From: Moraxella caviae
Lineage (GTDB): Bacteria; Pseudomonadota; Gammaproteobacteria; Pseudomonadales; Moraxellaceae
DNA length: 25,905 nt
Direction: 5' to 3'
Assembly: GCF_002014985.1 (NCBI RefSeq)
Contig: NZ_MUXU01000067.1
Location: 1 to 25,905 of the forward strand
Shown: in pieces, positions 6,613-13,805 of the stretch
Layout: each line of letters begins with the position of its first letter
How positions within the stretch are numbered: the first letter of the stretch is position 1
Position numbers and translations under genes: made by a program
Notes under the pieces: model-generated
Databases searched by the model: none
What the model was told of the DNA's origin: nothing
Seen by the model: the letters and a program-made list of their open reading frames with translations, nothing else

Positions 6613-7992
6613 TTGCAATATTTTGACAGACATGACGGCGGTGAAAACGCCATTTTGGTGCATTTAGACATTCGCGAGATGAGCGATCCTGATGATTTAG
6701 AAGAGTTTCGCTTGCTTGTGCATTCGGCGGGTGCAAGCGAACTTGCCATCATTACAGGCAGTCGTAACAAGCCGCACGCCAAGTATTTTGTGGGTACGGG
6801 CAAGGCAGAAGAAATCGCCCAAGCGGTGAGCGAGCATGACGCAGACATCGTGATTTTTAATCACAATTTGACGCCAAGCCAAGAGCGTAATTTAGAAAGT
6901 CTAATCAAATGCCGTGTGCTGGACCGCACGGGGCTGATTTTGGATATTTTTGCGCAGCGCGCTCGCACTTATGAAGGTAAATTGCAGGTGGAATTGGCGC
7001 AGCTGAACCACCTTGCCACAAGACTTGTGCGTGGCTGGACGCACCTTGAGCGGCAAAAAGGCGGTATTGGTTTGCGTGGGCCGGGCGAAACGCAGCTGGA
7101 AACCGACCGCCGTCTGTTGCAAATTCGTGTCGGTCAGCTAAAAACCAAGCTAGAAAAAGTCAAGCAAACACGCAAACAAGGACGTGCCAAGCGCCAAAAA
7201 TCCGACATTCCGACCATCTCTTTGGTGGGCTATACCAACGCAGGTAAATCCACGCTGTTTAACCGCTTGGCAGACGATAACATCTATGCCGCCGACCAGC
7301 TTTTTGCCACGCTCGATCCGACCTTGCGCAAGGTACGCTGGGCAGGCGTGGGCAATGTGGTGCTGGCTGATACGGTGGGTTTTGTGCGCCATTTGCCGCA
7401 TGAGCTGGTGGAGAGTTTTCACGCCACGCTAGAAGAGACGTTGCAAGCGGATTTGCTGCTGCACGTCATTGATGGGGCGAGCGATGATCGGCACGAGCAG
7501 ATTGAAGCGGTGAATGCGGTGCTGGCTGAGATTCAGGCGGACGCACCGATTTTGCTGGTTTATAATAAGATTGATAAAAGCGGTGAGCCGCCTGCGATTT
7601 ATTATAAAGAAGCGGGCGTGCCAAGCCGTGTGTATGTGTCGGCGAGAGATGGGCTGGGCATGGACGAGCTTTCGCTTGCGGTGAGTGAGCTTTTGGTGGG
7701 CGGTGTGGCGCAGTTTCATTTGACTTTGCCGTATCACGCAGGGCAGCTGAGCAATGTGCTGCATGAGCTTGGGGTGATTGTGGCGCGTGAATTTGACGAA
7801 ACTGGCGCGGAGTGCTTGACGGTGTCGCTTGCCAAATCAAAATTACAAGAGCTTTTGGGTAAGCATGGATTAAAGCCTTTTGATGTGTTGCCACCACATG
7901 AAGCCGCTATGCTACTGCCTGAGCTAGAAGAGTTTGAAAAACCTGATGTGGCGGTGGTAGATGATGACGATTTGGATGAGTTTTGTAGGTAG
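6613..7992 (+). CDS. hflX: GTPase HflX (ribosome-associated)
   Basis: HflX is a GTP-binding protein that splits stalled or heat-damaged 70S ribosomes. The N-terminal HflX domain (LVHSAGASELAIITGSRNKPHAKYFVGTGKAEEI and the FNHNLTPSQERNLE helix) is followed by a long charged helix pair and RGPGETQLETDRR. The G domain has G1 GYTNAGKST at about residue 206, G3 DTVGF at about 253 and G4 NKID at about 318. The frame is open from an ATG at 6562, but that ATG follows a 7-bp hairpin and has no ribosome site. E. coli HflX begins at the residues matching FDRHDGGE, so TTG 6613, with GGGA upstream, is preferred (459 residues). The Asp/Glu-rich C-terminus is ordinary for the family. No hfq lies next to it. 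Confidence 0.92.
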   Translation: MQYFDRHDGGENAILVHLDIREMSDPDDLEEFRLLVHSAGASELAIITGSRNKPHAKYFVGTGKAEEIAQAVSEHDADIVIFNHNLTPSQERNLESLIKCRVLDRTGLILDIFAQRARTYEGKLQVELAQLNHLATRLVRGWTHLERQKGGIGLRGPGETQLETDRRLLQIRVGQLKTKLEKVKQTRKQGRAKRQKSDIPTISLVGYTNAGKSTLFNRLADDNIYAADQLFATLDPTLRKVRWAGVGNVVLADTVGFVRHLPHELVESFHATLEETLQADLLLHVIDGASDDRHEQIEAVNAVLAEIQADAPILLVYNKIDKSGEPPAIYYKEAGVPSRVYVSARDGLGMDELSLAVSELLVGGVAQFHLTLPYHAGQLSNVLHELGVIVAREFDETGAECLTVSLAKSKLQELLGKHGLKPFDVLPPHEAAMLLPELEEFEKPDVAVVDDDDLDEFCR

Positions 7993-8174
7993 ATTTGGTG
8001 AGCCGCTGGCTTGATAAAGTTGTAAATTTGGCAAGTTTGTTTTTGGAAACTTGACTAAAGTTAAAAATGTAATTTGCACCGCCATTATCAATCAATTAAC
8101 ACGCAAATTCACCATAATAAATTTAGAAAAATCACCATTTGAAATCAAAATACCGAACATTTCTTGGCAAAACC

Positions 8175-8203
8175 TTGACCGATACACAGACTAGTGATTA
8201 AAT
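8175..8203 (+). promoter_or_regulatory. Possible promoter of the lrgA/lrgB-like pair
   Basis: TTGACC (-35, 8175-8180) and TTAAAT (-10, 8198-8203) are spaced by 17 bp. The transcript would have a leader of about 110 nt that contains the inverted repeat at 8236-8290. Confidence 0.45.
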
Positions 8204-8235
8204 AGCTTATCATTAGCTGTTAGTCGCTAAAATTC

Positions 8236-8290
8236 AAAAATCATTGCGCCAAACGTAAAACATCAGCGCCAGACGCTTGTAATGATTTTT
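8236..8290 (+). repeat. Inverted repeat in the leader of the lrgA-like gene
   Basis: AAAAATCATT (8236-8245) and AATGATTTTT (8281-8290) are perfect complements around a 35-nt loop that contains GCGCCA twice. The right arm ends 30 bp before the ATG at 8321, so folding or protein binding here could influence expression of the pair. Confidence 0.5.
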
Positions 8291-8320
8291 GGACTTTCGT
8301 TGTAATGACAAGGATTTGCC

Positions 8321-8740
8321 ATGAAGTCGCCTTATCTTAATCCCAAACTTTGGCTGCCGCTTACTGCCACTGCCGTGCTTGTCATTGCGGTGCGTGAGCT
8401 TGCGCTTGTCGTTTGCACGGCTTTTGGTATGCCGACAGCGGCAAATATCGTGGGTTTGGTGGCGCTGTTTTTGGCGTTGGTGGCGTGGCGTGCGTGGCGT
8501 GGCGGTTTGCCAAATTGGCTATCCACGGCAGCAAGCACGCTTTTGGTGGACAGCGGTTTTGCGTTTTTGCCTGTGTCGGCTGGGGCGGGGATTTTGTTGT
8601 TTGGTTTGGGCGCAGATTTGCCTGCGGTGTCGGTGGTGATTATCATCAGCGTGGTGCTGCCTTTGTGGGCGTTTGCCAAACTTGGTGCGCTGTGGCTGGC
8701 AGACGATGGCGGCGCAAAAGCAGCCAGCGCGGATAAATAG
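8321..8740 (+). CDS. LrgA/CidA-family membrane protein (holin-like)
   Basis: This 139-residue protein has about four hydrophobic segments (about residues 11-31, 39-57, 77-95 and 97-118), separated by the loops GMPTAAN, WRAWRGGLPNWL and FAKLG. The motif LVDSGFAFLPVSAGAGIL matches the LrgA/CidA hallmark, in which a proline and glycines follow an aromatic-rich patch. These proteins act with an LrgB partner in the inner membrane. The pair has been linked to murein hydrolase control and to pyruvate or glycolate-type transport in other bacteria. AAGGAT lies 6-7 bp before the ATG. The partner gene follows after 10 bp. Specific substrate and role are not evident from the sequence. Confidence 0.82.
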   Translation: MKSPYLNPKLWLPLTATAVLVIAVRELALVVCTAFGMPTAANIVGLVALFLALVAWRAWRGGLPNWLSTAASTLLVDSGFAFLPVSAGAGILLFGLGADLPAVSVVIIISVVLPLWAFAKLGALWLADDGGAKAASADK

Positions 8741-8750
8741 GGAGCGTGCC

Positions 8751-9449
8751 ATGCCGATGATTGACAGCACAACGATTGTGATTGCGTTTATTGTAACGCT
8801 GATTGCGCACGTTGGTTCAAAATATGTGCTTCGCTACCTAAATCACTACATTCGTGGCGTGCCGATGATTATCATTGCCATCGTGCTGACGCTTTTGATT
8901 TTGCTTGTGATTGGTTTGCCGTACCAAAATTATTATGCCAACGCCAAGCCTGTGTTTGACCGCTTGCTTGGCTATAGCACGGTGCTTTTGGCGGTGCCTT
9001 TGGCAGGCATGGATTTTAAGGGCTTGCCTGTCAAAAAATTATCCATCGTGGTGGTGCTTGCCAGTGTGGTCGGTGCGCTTTTGCCGATGGGTTTGGCGTA
9101 TGCGTTTGCGCTGAATATGGAGACGATTTTGGCATTTGCCACACGCTCAGTAACCACGCCTGTGGGGCTGTCCATCGCCCAAATCATTGATGCGCCTTTG
9201 GTGATGGCAAATTTAATCATCATCGTATCTGGGATTTTGGGCGCAGGGATTTGTCGAATTTTGTTTAGAAATATCAAAGATGAGCGCGCGCAGGGTTTGT
9301 CGCTTGGGCTGGTGGCGCACGCCATTGGTACGGTGGAAGCGTGGACAATCAGTCCAACGGCAGGGCGTTATGCGGCGTTTGGCTTGGCAATTAACGGGCT
9401 GGTAACGGCGGTGTGGCTGCCTGTGGTGCTGGTGTGGTTATTAGGATAA
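8751..9449 (+). CDS. LrgB/CidB-family membrane protein
   Basis: This 233-residue protein consists almost wholly of hydrophobic helices. The family pattern is clear in PLAGMDFKGLPVKKLSIVVVLASVVGA, ILAFATRSVTTPVGLSIAQ, GILGAGICRILF, GLSLGLVAHAIGTVEAW and ISPTAGRYAAFGLAINGLVTA. The frame is open 78 bp further upstream, but that would overlap the lrgA-like gene; the ATG at 8751, preceded by GGAG, gives a normal N-terminus. It forms a two-gene operon with the preceding LrgA-like protein and is closed by a strong terminator. LrgB proteins work as partners of LrgA in the membrane; the exact transported compound is not shown here. Confidence 0.85.
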   Translation: MPMIDSTTIVIAFIVTLIAHVGSKYVLRYLNHYIRGVPMIIIAIVLTLLILLVIGLPYQNYYANAKPVFDRLLGYSTVLLAVPLAGMDFKGLPVKKLSIVVVLASVVGALLPMGLAYAFALNMETILAFATRSVTTPVGLSIAQIIDAPLVMANLIIIVSGILGAGICRILFRNIKDERAQGLSLGLVAHAIGTVEAWTISPTAGRYAAFGLAINGLVTAVWLPVVLVWLLG

Positions 9450-9463
9450 CTTACCAAATGATA

Positions 9464-9493
9464 AAAACGAGACGGTTAGGTCTCGTTTTTTTT
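9464..9493 (+). terminator. Terminator after the lrgAB-like operon
   Basis: AAAACGAGA (9464-9472) pairs with TCTCGTTTT (9481-9489) around an 8-nt loop and is followed by a run of T to 9493. The reverse strand also has a T tail, so it may also stop the brnTA-like transcript coming from the right. Confidence 0.85.
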
Positions 9494-9526
9494 GTTTAAG
9501 GTCTTTGCTGGTGCGACCGTTTTATT

Positions 9527-9775
9527 TTAATAAACAACAGCTTTTTGTGTTTGCATCAGATTTTTCAATAAGGTATTGACGGCAGATTTGGTATCGGGAT
9601 CTTGATGGCTAAGCCACGTTGCTACATCGTCATCAAGCCCTAAAATTTGTTTTTGATTGGCTAAAAATTGCGCCTTGCGTTGTTTGAATTTCACAATAAA
9701 ATCTGGATTGTGTTCTACCAAATCGGCGTCGCTGATGTTGTGATAATAATCAATGATTTGTTTTACGTCTTGCAT
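9527..9775 (-). CDS. BrnA-like antitoxin
   Basis: This 82-residue protein starts at ATG 9775 and lies directly after the BrnT-like gene, overlapping it by 26 bp in another frame. The C-terminal part, LDDDVATWLSHQDPDTKSAVNTLLKNLM, matches the BrnA ribbon-helix-helix pattern (LDxDVxxWxxxQ...RINxxLRxxM). The N-terminal part, with DADLVEHNPDFIVKFKQRKAQFLANQ, would contact the toxin. BrnA proteins bind BrnT and repress their own promoter. A longer open frame reaches 9844, but it lies within the toxin gene; CAGGA upstream of 9775 supports the shorter form. Assignment rests on pattern and position. Confidence 0.7.
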   Translation of the reverse strand: MQDVKQIIDYYHNISDADLVEHNPDFIVKFKQRKAQFLANQKQILGLDDDVATWLSHQDPDTKSAVNTLLKNLMQTQKAVVY

Positions 9776-10061
9776 GGTATTTTTTTTCCTGTTGTTTGGC
9801 AGGTGCAAATGCAGTGATGATTCTTGCGGTGTCTCCACGCTCAACCCAGCTGACCGCTGTCAAGCGAAATTTATTACTCATGCCAATGGTCAGTAGGCGC
9901 AGCTCATCAAATGCTTCACCATTGTCGTAAAAAGTGATGGAATAATCGTCATCAAAGACGCTGGCGATTTCTTCTAGTGTGTAACCACGTTCGCGATTGA
10001 CTTTTTCAAATTTAGGATCGTGCCACTCAAACCACAATCCAAAAAGACTGATAATAGGCAT
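9750..10061 (-). CDS. BrnT-like ribonuclease toxin
   Basis: This 103-residue protein has the full BrnT pattern. FEWHDPKFEKVNRERGYTLEEIASVFDDD corresponds to the usual FEWDxxKaxxNxxKHGvsFeeA...vFdDp. LRLLTIGMSNKFRLTAVSWVERGDTARIITAFAPAKQQEKKYH corresponds to the usual R.ltIG.s...llvVv.teRgd.iRiIsAR.A...E...Y. BrnT is an RNase-like toxin that stops translation. The usual His of KHG is replaced here (RERG), and the final Ala-Arg is changed to TAFAPAK, so activity is uncertain. The antitoxin gene overlaps its 3' end. It is divergent from the pirin gene. Confidence 0.75.
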   Translation of the reverse strand: MPIISLFGLWFEWHDPKFEKVNRERGYTLEEIASVFDDDYSITFYDNGEAFDELRLLTIGMSNKFRLTAVSWVERGDTARIITAFAPAKQQEKKYHARRKTNH

Positions 10062-10108
10062 ATCTTTGCCTGCTTTAGTGTGATTTGCTTATAAGATGGT
10101 TTGTCTTT

Positions 10109-10136
10109 ATGATAGCACATTGGCAAATTTATGCAA
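10109..10136 (-). promoter_or_regulatory. Possible promoter of the brnTA-like pair
   Basis: TTGCAT (10136-10131) and TATCAT (10114-10109) are spaced by 16 bp on the minus strand, 47 bp upstream of the BrnT ATG. On the other strand a TATAAT (10220-10225) may serve the pirin gene, but it lacks a good -35. Confidence 0.4.
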
Positions 10137-10275
10137 TATTCATCGCCTTCATGTTTAAATTTCCTACTAGTAAACCAACCATTAACAAAATCACTATTTT
10201 TTGCCAAGTGATAAACCATTATAATAATCACACTTGGGCGATAAGCCTGCACATTCATCAAACATCGGAGCGATT

Positions 10276-10971
10276 ATGATTATTCCAAGACTTTCTGGCG
10301 AGCGCGGCTATGCAGAACATGGCGGCTGGCTAAAATCACGCCACAGTTTTTCGTTTGCCAATTATTACGACCCTGCGCACATGAATTTTTCGGCATTGCG
10401 TGTGATTAACGAAGACTGGATTGCGGCGGAAGGCGGTTTTGCGCCACATCCGCACAAGGATATGGAAATTTTAACCTATGTGCTGGACGGCGCAATCGCC
10501 CATAAAGACAGCATGGGTAACAGCGAAACCGTGCCAGCTGGCGAGTTTCAAATCATGTCGGCAGGCACAGGCGTGGTGCATTCGGAGTTTAATCCTAGCC
10601 AGACGGACGAGCTGCATTTATTTCAAATTTGGATCATGCCAAATGTGCTGGGCGTCGCGCCGCGCTATGAGCAAAAGGCGTTTGCCGATAAACTTGGCGG
10701 TACATTGATTTTATCGCCACAAGCGCAAGACGGCTCGTTCATGGTGTATCAAGACATGAAACTTTGGCGTTATCAGCTTGATGAGACGCACAGTGAGCAG
10801 CTGACGCTGGACGCTGAGCGCGCTTATTATTTGCAAGTCGCCAAAGGCAGCATTACGGTGGATGGTGTGGAATATCACGCAGGCGATGCGCTAAAACTTA
10901 TGGACGAAAGCATGCTTGATGTGTCGGCTGCGGCTGCGGCGGAGTTTTTGTTGTTTGATTTGCCAAGATGA
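10276..10971 (+). CDS. Pirin family protein (YhhW-like)
   Basis: This 231-residue bicupin equals E. coli YhhW in length. The metal ligands are seen in PHPHKDME (His58, His60) and GTGVVHSE (His102, Glu104). The N-terminus RGYAEHGGWLKSRHSFSFANYYDP is typical. Relatives degrade quercetin in vitro or act as redox-sensitive regulators; the in vivo role is not known. The frame is open 42 bp further upstream, but ATG 10276 with GGAG 6 bp before it is the better start. It is a single gene, divergent from the brnTA-like pair, and followed by palindromic repeats and a terminator. Confidence 0.92.
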   Translation: MIIPRLSGERGYAEHGGWLKSRHSFSFANYYDPAHMNFSALRVINEDWIAAEGGFAPHPHKDMEILTYVLDGAIAHKDSMGNSETVPAGEFQIMSAGTGVVHSEFNPSQTDELHLFQIWIMPNVLGVAPRYEQKAFADKLGGTLILSPQAQDGSFMVYQDMKLWRYQLDETHSEQLTLDAERAYYLQVAKGSITVDGVEYHAGDALKLMDESMLDVSAAAAAEFLLFDLPR

Positions 10972-10985
10972 TTGGTGGGTTTTAA

Positions 10986-11147
10986 GGTTGGGTTTGTCAA
11001 TCCAACAACTTAGGTGATTTATCTTGTAAAAATGTTGGGTTGCGCTTTACTAACCCAACTTACGGATTATTACCAATTCAAATGATAAATTTGATAAGTT
11101 ATTTTTAAAAACGTTGGGTTGCGCTAACACCAGCCCAACCTACCAGC
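10986..11147. repeat. Cluster of three GTTGGGTT...AACCCAAC palindromes (REP-like)
   Basis: Three hairpin-forming units follow the pirin gene. They are GTTGGGTT (10987-10994) with AATCCAAC (10999-11006), GTTGGGTT (11034-11041) with AACCCAAC (11052-11059), and GTTGGGTT (11113-11120) with AGCCCAAC (11132-11139). Units two and three share GTTGGGTTGCGCT and a TAC flank. This resembles the widespread intergenic palindromes of the GTAGGTTGGGTTAGCG type. Their origin here is inferred, not shown. Confidence 0.65.
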
Positions 11148-11167
11148 TGCTAAAACTTATTTTCTAT

Positions 11168-11202
11168 CAAAAACCAGACCGAGCAGCGCGGTTTGGTTTT
11201 TT
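11168..11202. terminator. Bidirectional terminator between pirin gene and dinB
   Basis: ACCAGACCG (11173-11181) pairs with CGGTTTGGT (11189-11197), with one G-U, around a short loop, and has T runs on both strands. It fits both converging genes. Confidence 0.8.
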
Positions 11203-11220
11203 GTGTTTAAGTTAGCGGAT

Positions 11221-12309
11221 TTATGCTGATTTATTTTCCCATTCAAACAAATCCAACTGACGATACGCCACGCTGGCAGGGCTTAGGTGCGAAAACGTTA
11301 CGCCCACAAGGCGCACAGGCAAATGCTTGTCGGTGTGGGCGTAGAGTTCCTTTAGCCATAGGGCGGCGGCGTTGGCGTTTTTAAAGGGGGTTTTGACGGT
11401 GTGGCTGCGTGTGATTTGGTTAAAATTGGCGTATTTGATTTTTAGGGTAACGGTGGTGGCGCACAGTTCTTTGGCGCTCATTTCGCCAAAGGCTTCAAAG
11501 GCTTGTTCGTAGATTTTGCCTAGGATAAAATCATCATTGAGTGAATTTTCGCTAAAGGTGATTTCCGTGCCGATGGATTTGCGCACACGTTCGGCTTTGA
11601 CGGCTCTGTCGTCTATGCCGTGGGCGATTTGGTGGTAAAATTGTCCGCGTTTTTGTCCAAATAAATCCACCAGCGTGGCAAGCGGTAGTTTGCGCAGTTC
11701 GTCCCCTGTGGTTACGCCAATGTCGTGCAGGCGTTTGGCGCTCGCTTTGCCAATGCCGTGAAAGCGCTCAATCGGCAAGGCGGCGATAAAATCTTGGGCT
11801 TGCGCTGGGGTGATGATGGCAATGCCGTTGGGTTTGTTAATGTCGCTGGCGATTTTGGCAAGCATTTTATTGAACGACACGCCAGCGGATGCGGTCAGCC
11901 CTGTGCGCTCGTAGATGGCGGTGCGCAGCCAATTTGCCATCAGCGTGGCAGAGCCTTGATGGGCGGTTTTGCCAGTAACGTCCAAGTAGGCTTCGTCTAG
12001 GGATAATGGCTCAACCAGCTCGGTCAGCTCGCCCATGATGGCACGAATTTCTTGGCTGACGGCACGATACACTTCAAAGCGTGGACGCACAAAAATCGCG
12101 TCTGGGCAGCGTTTTTTGGCTTCGTAGCAACTGATGGCAGAACGCACACCAAAGGCACGCGCTTCATAGCTTGCCGCTGCCACCACGCCACGCCCATTGG
12201 GATCGCCGCCCACGATGAGCGGCTTGCCACGATAGGCAGGGTTGTCGCGCTGCTCCACGCTGGCAAAAAATGCGTCCATGTCCAGATGAATGATTTTGCG
12301 CTGTGTCAT
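11221..12309 (-). CDS. dinB: DNA polymerase IV (Y-family)
   Basis: DinB copies past damaged bases and makes frameshift errors. The 362 residues hold the palm motif IIHLDMDAFFASVEQ (Asp10, Asp12), the finger motif SYEARAFGVRS and the catalytic SLDEAYLDVTG (Asp105, Glu106). They also hold the helix-hairpin-helix region (GIGKASAKRLHDIGV) and the little-finger domain ending in LVGVTFSHL. The protein ends in QLDLFEW, resembling the QLxLF clamp-binding motif. It follows rsmE by 42 bp on the same strand with only a weak ribosome site, so co-transcription is likely. No LexA box is visible in that short gap. Confidence 0.95.
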   Translation of the reverse strand: MTQRKIIHLDMDAFFASVEQRDNPAYRGKPLIVGGDPNGRGVVAAASYEARAFGVRSAISCYEAKKRCPDAIFVRPRFEVYRAVSQEIRAIMGELTELVEPLSLDEAYLDVTGKTAHQGSATLMANWLRTAIYERTGLTASAGVSFNKMLAKIASDINKPNGIAIITPAQAQDFIAALPIERFHGIGKASAKRLHDIGVTTGDELRKLPLATLVDLFGQKRGQFYHQIAHGIDDRAVKAERVRKSIGTEITFSENSLNDDFILGKIYEQAFEAFGEMSAKELCATTVTLKIKYANFNQITRSHTVKTPFKNANAAALWLKELYAHTDKHLPVRLVGVTFSHLSPASVAYRQLDLFEWENKSA

Positions 12310-12351
12310 AAATATTCACCGTCCGCCATTCGCCATCGCCATTATTCAGGG

Positions 12352-13074
12352 TTATCGGCTGGAAATTGCTGCCAAAACTTGCAATGCGCTCAAACCAACC
12401 ACGGTTGCCGTCTCGGTGCGCAAAACTCGCTCGCCAATCGTCCAAGGGATAAATCCATGCTCACAGGCAAGGTGAATTTCATCGGCGCTCAGTCCGCCTT
12501 CTGCGCCAATCAGCAGGCTGATACGCTCGGGCAAAGGCGTAGGCAGGGCAGATTTGCCATCCGTTACCGCCATCACGATTTTTAGTCCGTCCGCCACACC
12601 GACCCACTCACGCACGTCCATTGGCGGCAGAATTTCTGGCACGATGTTTAGCCCACATTGCTCGCAGGCAGCGATGGCGATGTTTTGCCAATGCGTCAGT
12701 TTTTTTTGGTCGCGCTCGTATTTTAGGCGCATTTCGCAGCGTTCGGACGTCAAAAGCTGAATACGATGCACGCCAAGCTCGGTGGCTTTTTGAATGGCGT
12801 AATCCATGCGATCGCCTTTGCTCATCACTTGACCAAGCGTTACCATGTGTGGCGGTGTGCGGTTGTCGCTGTGATGTGCGCCAATCTCTACGCTGGCTGA
12901 CGTTTTATCAATGGCACTCAGCGTGGCACTAAATTCACCGCCTTTGCCATTAAATAGCACCGCTGTATCGCCAATTTTGGCACGCAAAACCTTGCACCAA
13001 TGGCGATACACGACATCTGGCAGGGTGATGGTTTGACTGGTGGCAAGCGGTAAATCAACAAAAAATCGGTTCAT
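12352..13074 (-). CDS. rsmE: 16S rRNA (uracil(1498)-N(3))-methyltransferase
   Basis: RsmE methylates N3 of U1498 in the decoding region of the 30S subunit, using SAM. The 240 residues show a PUA-like N-terminal domain (RHWCKVLRAKIGDTAVLFNGKGGEFSA) and a SPOUT-type knot: GQVMSKGDRMDYAIQKATELGVHRIQLL, CEQCGLNIVPEILPP, ISLLIGAEGGLSADEI, and GFIPWTIGERVLRTETATVVGLSALQVLA. Length is as usual. dinB lies 42 bp downstream. The start ATG at 13074 has no strong ribosome site but gives the standard N-terminus MNRFFVDLPL. Confidence 0.94.
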   Translation of the reverse strand: MNRFFVDLPLATSQTITLPDVVYRHWCKVLRAKIGDTAVLFNGKGGEFSATLSAIDKTSASVEIGAHHSDNRTPPHMVTLGQVMSKGDRMDYAIQKATELGVHRIQLLTSERCEMRLKYERDQKKLTHWQNIAIAACEQCGLNIVPEILPPMDVREWVGVADGLKIVMAVTDGKSALPTPLPERISLLIGAEGGLSADEIHLACEHGFIPWTIGERVLRTETATVVGLSALQVLAAISSR

Positions 13075-13210
13075 GATGTGATGAATTTGGGCTAAATTTG
13101 AGTGGTGGTTTTCAGGGAAATTGCGAAAAATACGGTTGATGATTTGTGATGGTCTTCACTGTAAAACATTGTTTGAAAAATCAATTCAAACAGGTGGGCT
13201 GATGATTTCG

Positions 13211-13744
13211 TTAGTTTGCAAATAACCGCCAGCAGTAATACAGCACCAAGCCAATACTGGGCAGGCTTGCCAAATAAAACGTGCGGCGAAAGGTGAGCTT
13301 GCTTGATTTGTGGCGTAAAAATTTGTGCATAAAAGCCGCCATCGCCCAGCCGCCAACAAGGTGCAAATACTGCAAATGCCGCTCAGCAATGCGTGCTTTA
13401 TCGGTGCTGGCGGCGTGTTTGTCGTAGGCGTACAGCACAAAAGTGAGCGCATTGACGACAGCAAACAAACCCATTGCCAGCACATCAATCCGCCCAAGCC
13501 ACACAAGCGCAGCAACAAGCAAGCAAAACAGCGCAGCAAGTACACACATGACATCAAGCGCGGTGTCGTTTTTGCGGGTATGTACAGCTTTGCTTGCTGT
13601 GTTTGCAGATTTTGCGCCCAGTTTTGCGCCCATTTTTGTATTTGGGTTTTGCGATTGGCTGCGGTTTTTGCTTTGCTTGCGCTTTGGCAAGGCGGCTGGC
13701 TTTTTGCTTGCCAGTCTTTTATTTGTCGGCTTTTTGAGCGTCAA
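13211..13744 (-). CDS. DUF1294 membrane protein with Lys-rich N-terminus
   Basis: This protein of about 177 residues has a basic N-terminal tail (KKPTNKRLASKKPAALPKRKQSKNRSQ) followed by three to four membrane helices. The DUF1294 pattern is clear: ALTFVLYAYDKHAA, RIAERHLQYLHLVGGWAMAAFMHKFLRHKSSKLTFRRTFYLAS. Function of the family is unknown. Moraxellales members often carry an N-terminal cold-shock domain; here that place is taken by the basic tail. The frame is open to a TTG at 13765, but the TTG at 13744 has GGAG 8 bp upstream and is the better start. No ATG occurs before residue about 38. It is flanked by metF and rsmE on the same strand. Confidence 0.75.
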   Translation of the reverse strand: MTLKKPTNKRLASKKPAALPKRKQSKNRSQSQNPNTKMGAKLGAKSANTASKAVHTRKNDTALDVMCVLAALFCLLVAALVWLGRIDVLAMGLFAVVNALTFVLYAYDKHAASTDKARIAERHLQYLHLVGGWAMAAFMHKFLRHKSSKLTFRRTFYLASLPSIGLVLYYCWRLFAN

Positions 13745-13805
13745 AATACAAGCTCCAGTTGCCAATTTTGATAGGGCTTGGTTGCTGATTTTAGGTATGC
13801 GGTTT

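Larger units (their letters stand above)
7993..8320. other. Intergenic stretch with promoter and inverted repeat, no gene
   Basis: No convincing ORF was seen in these 328 bp. They contain a promoter-like pair (8175-8203) and a 10-bp perfect inverted repeat (8236-8245 with 8281-8290) just before the lrgA-like gene. No terminator for hflX was recognised. Confidence 0.6.

Noticed and set aside
9974..10261. 95-residue ORF on the minus strand
   Set aside because: It overlaps the BrnT-like gene and the divergent promoter region in another frame and resembles nothing known.
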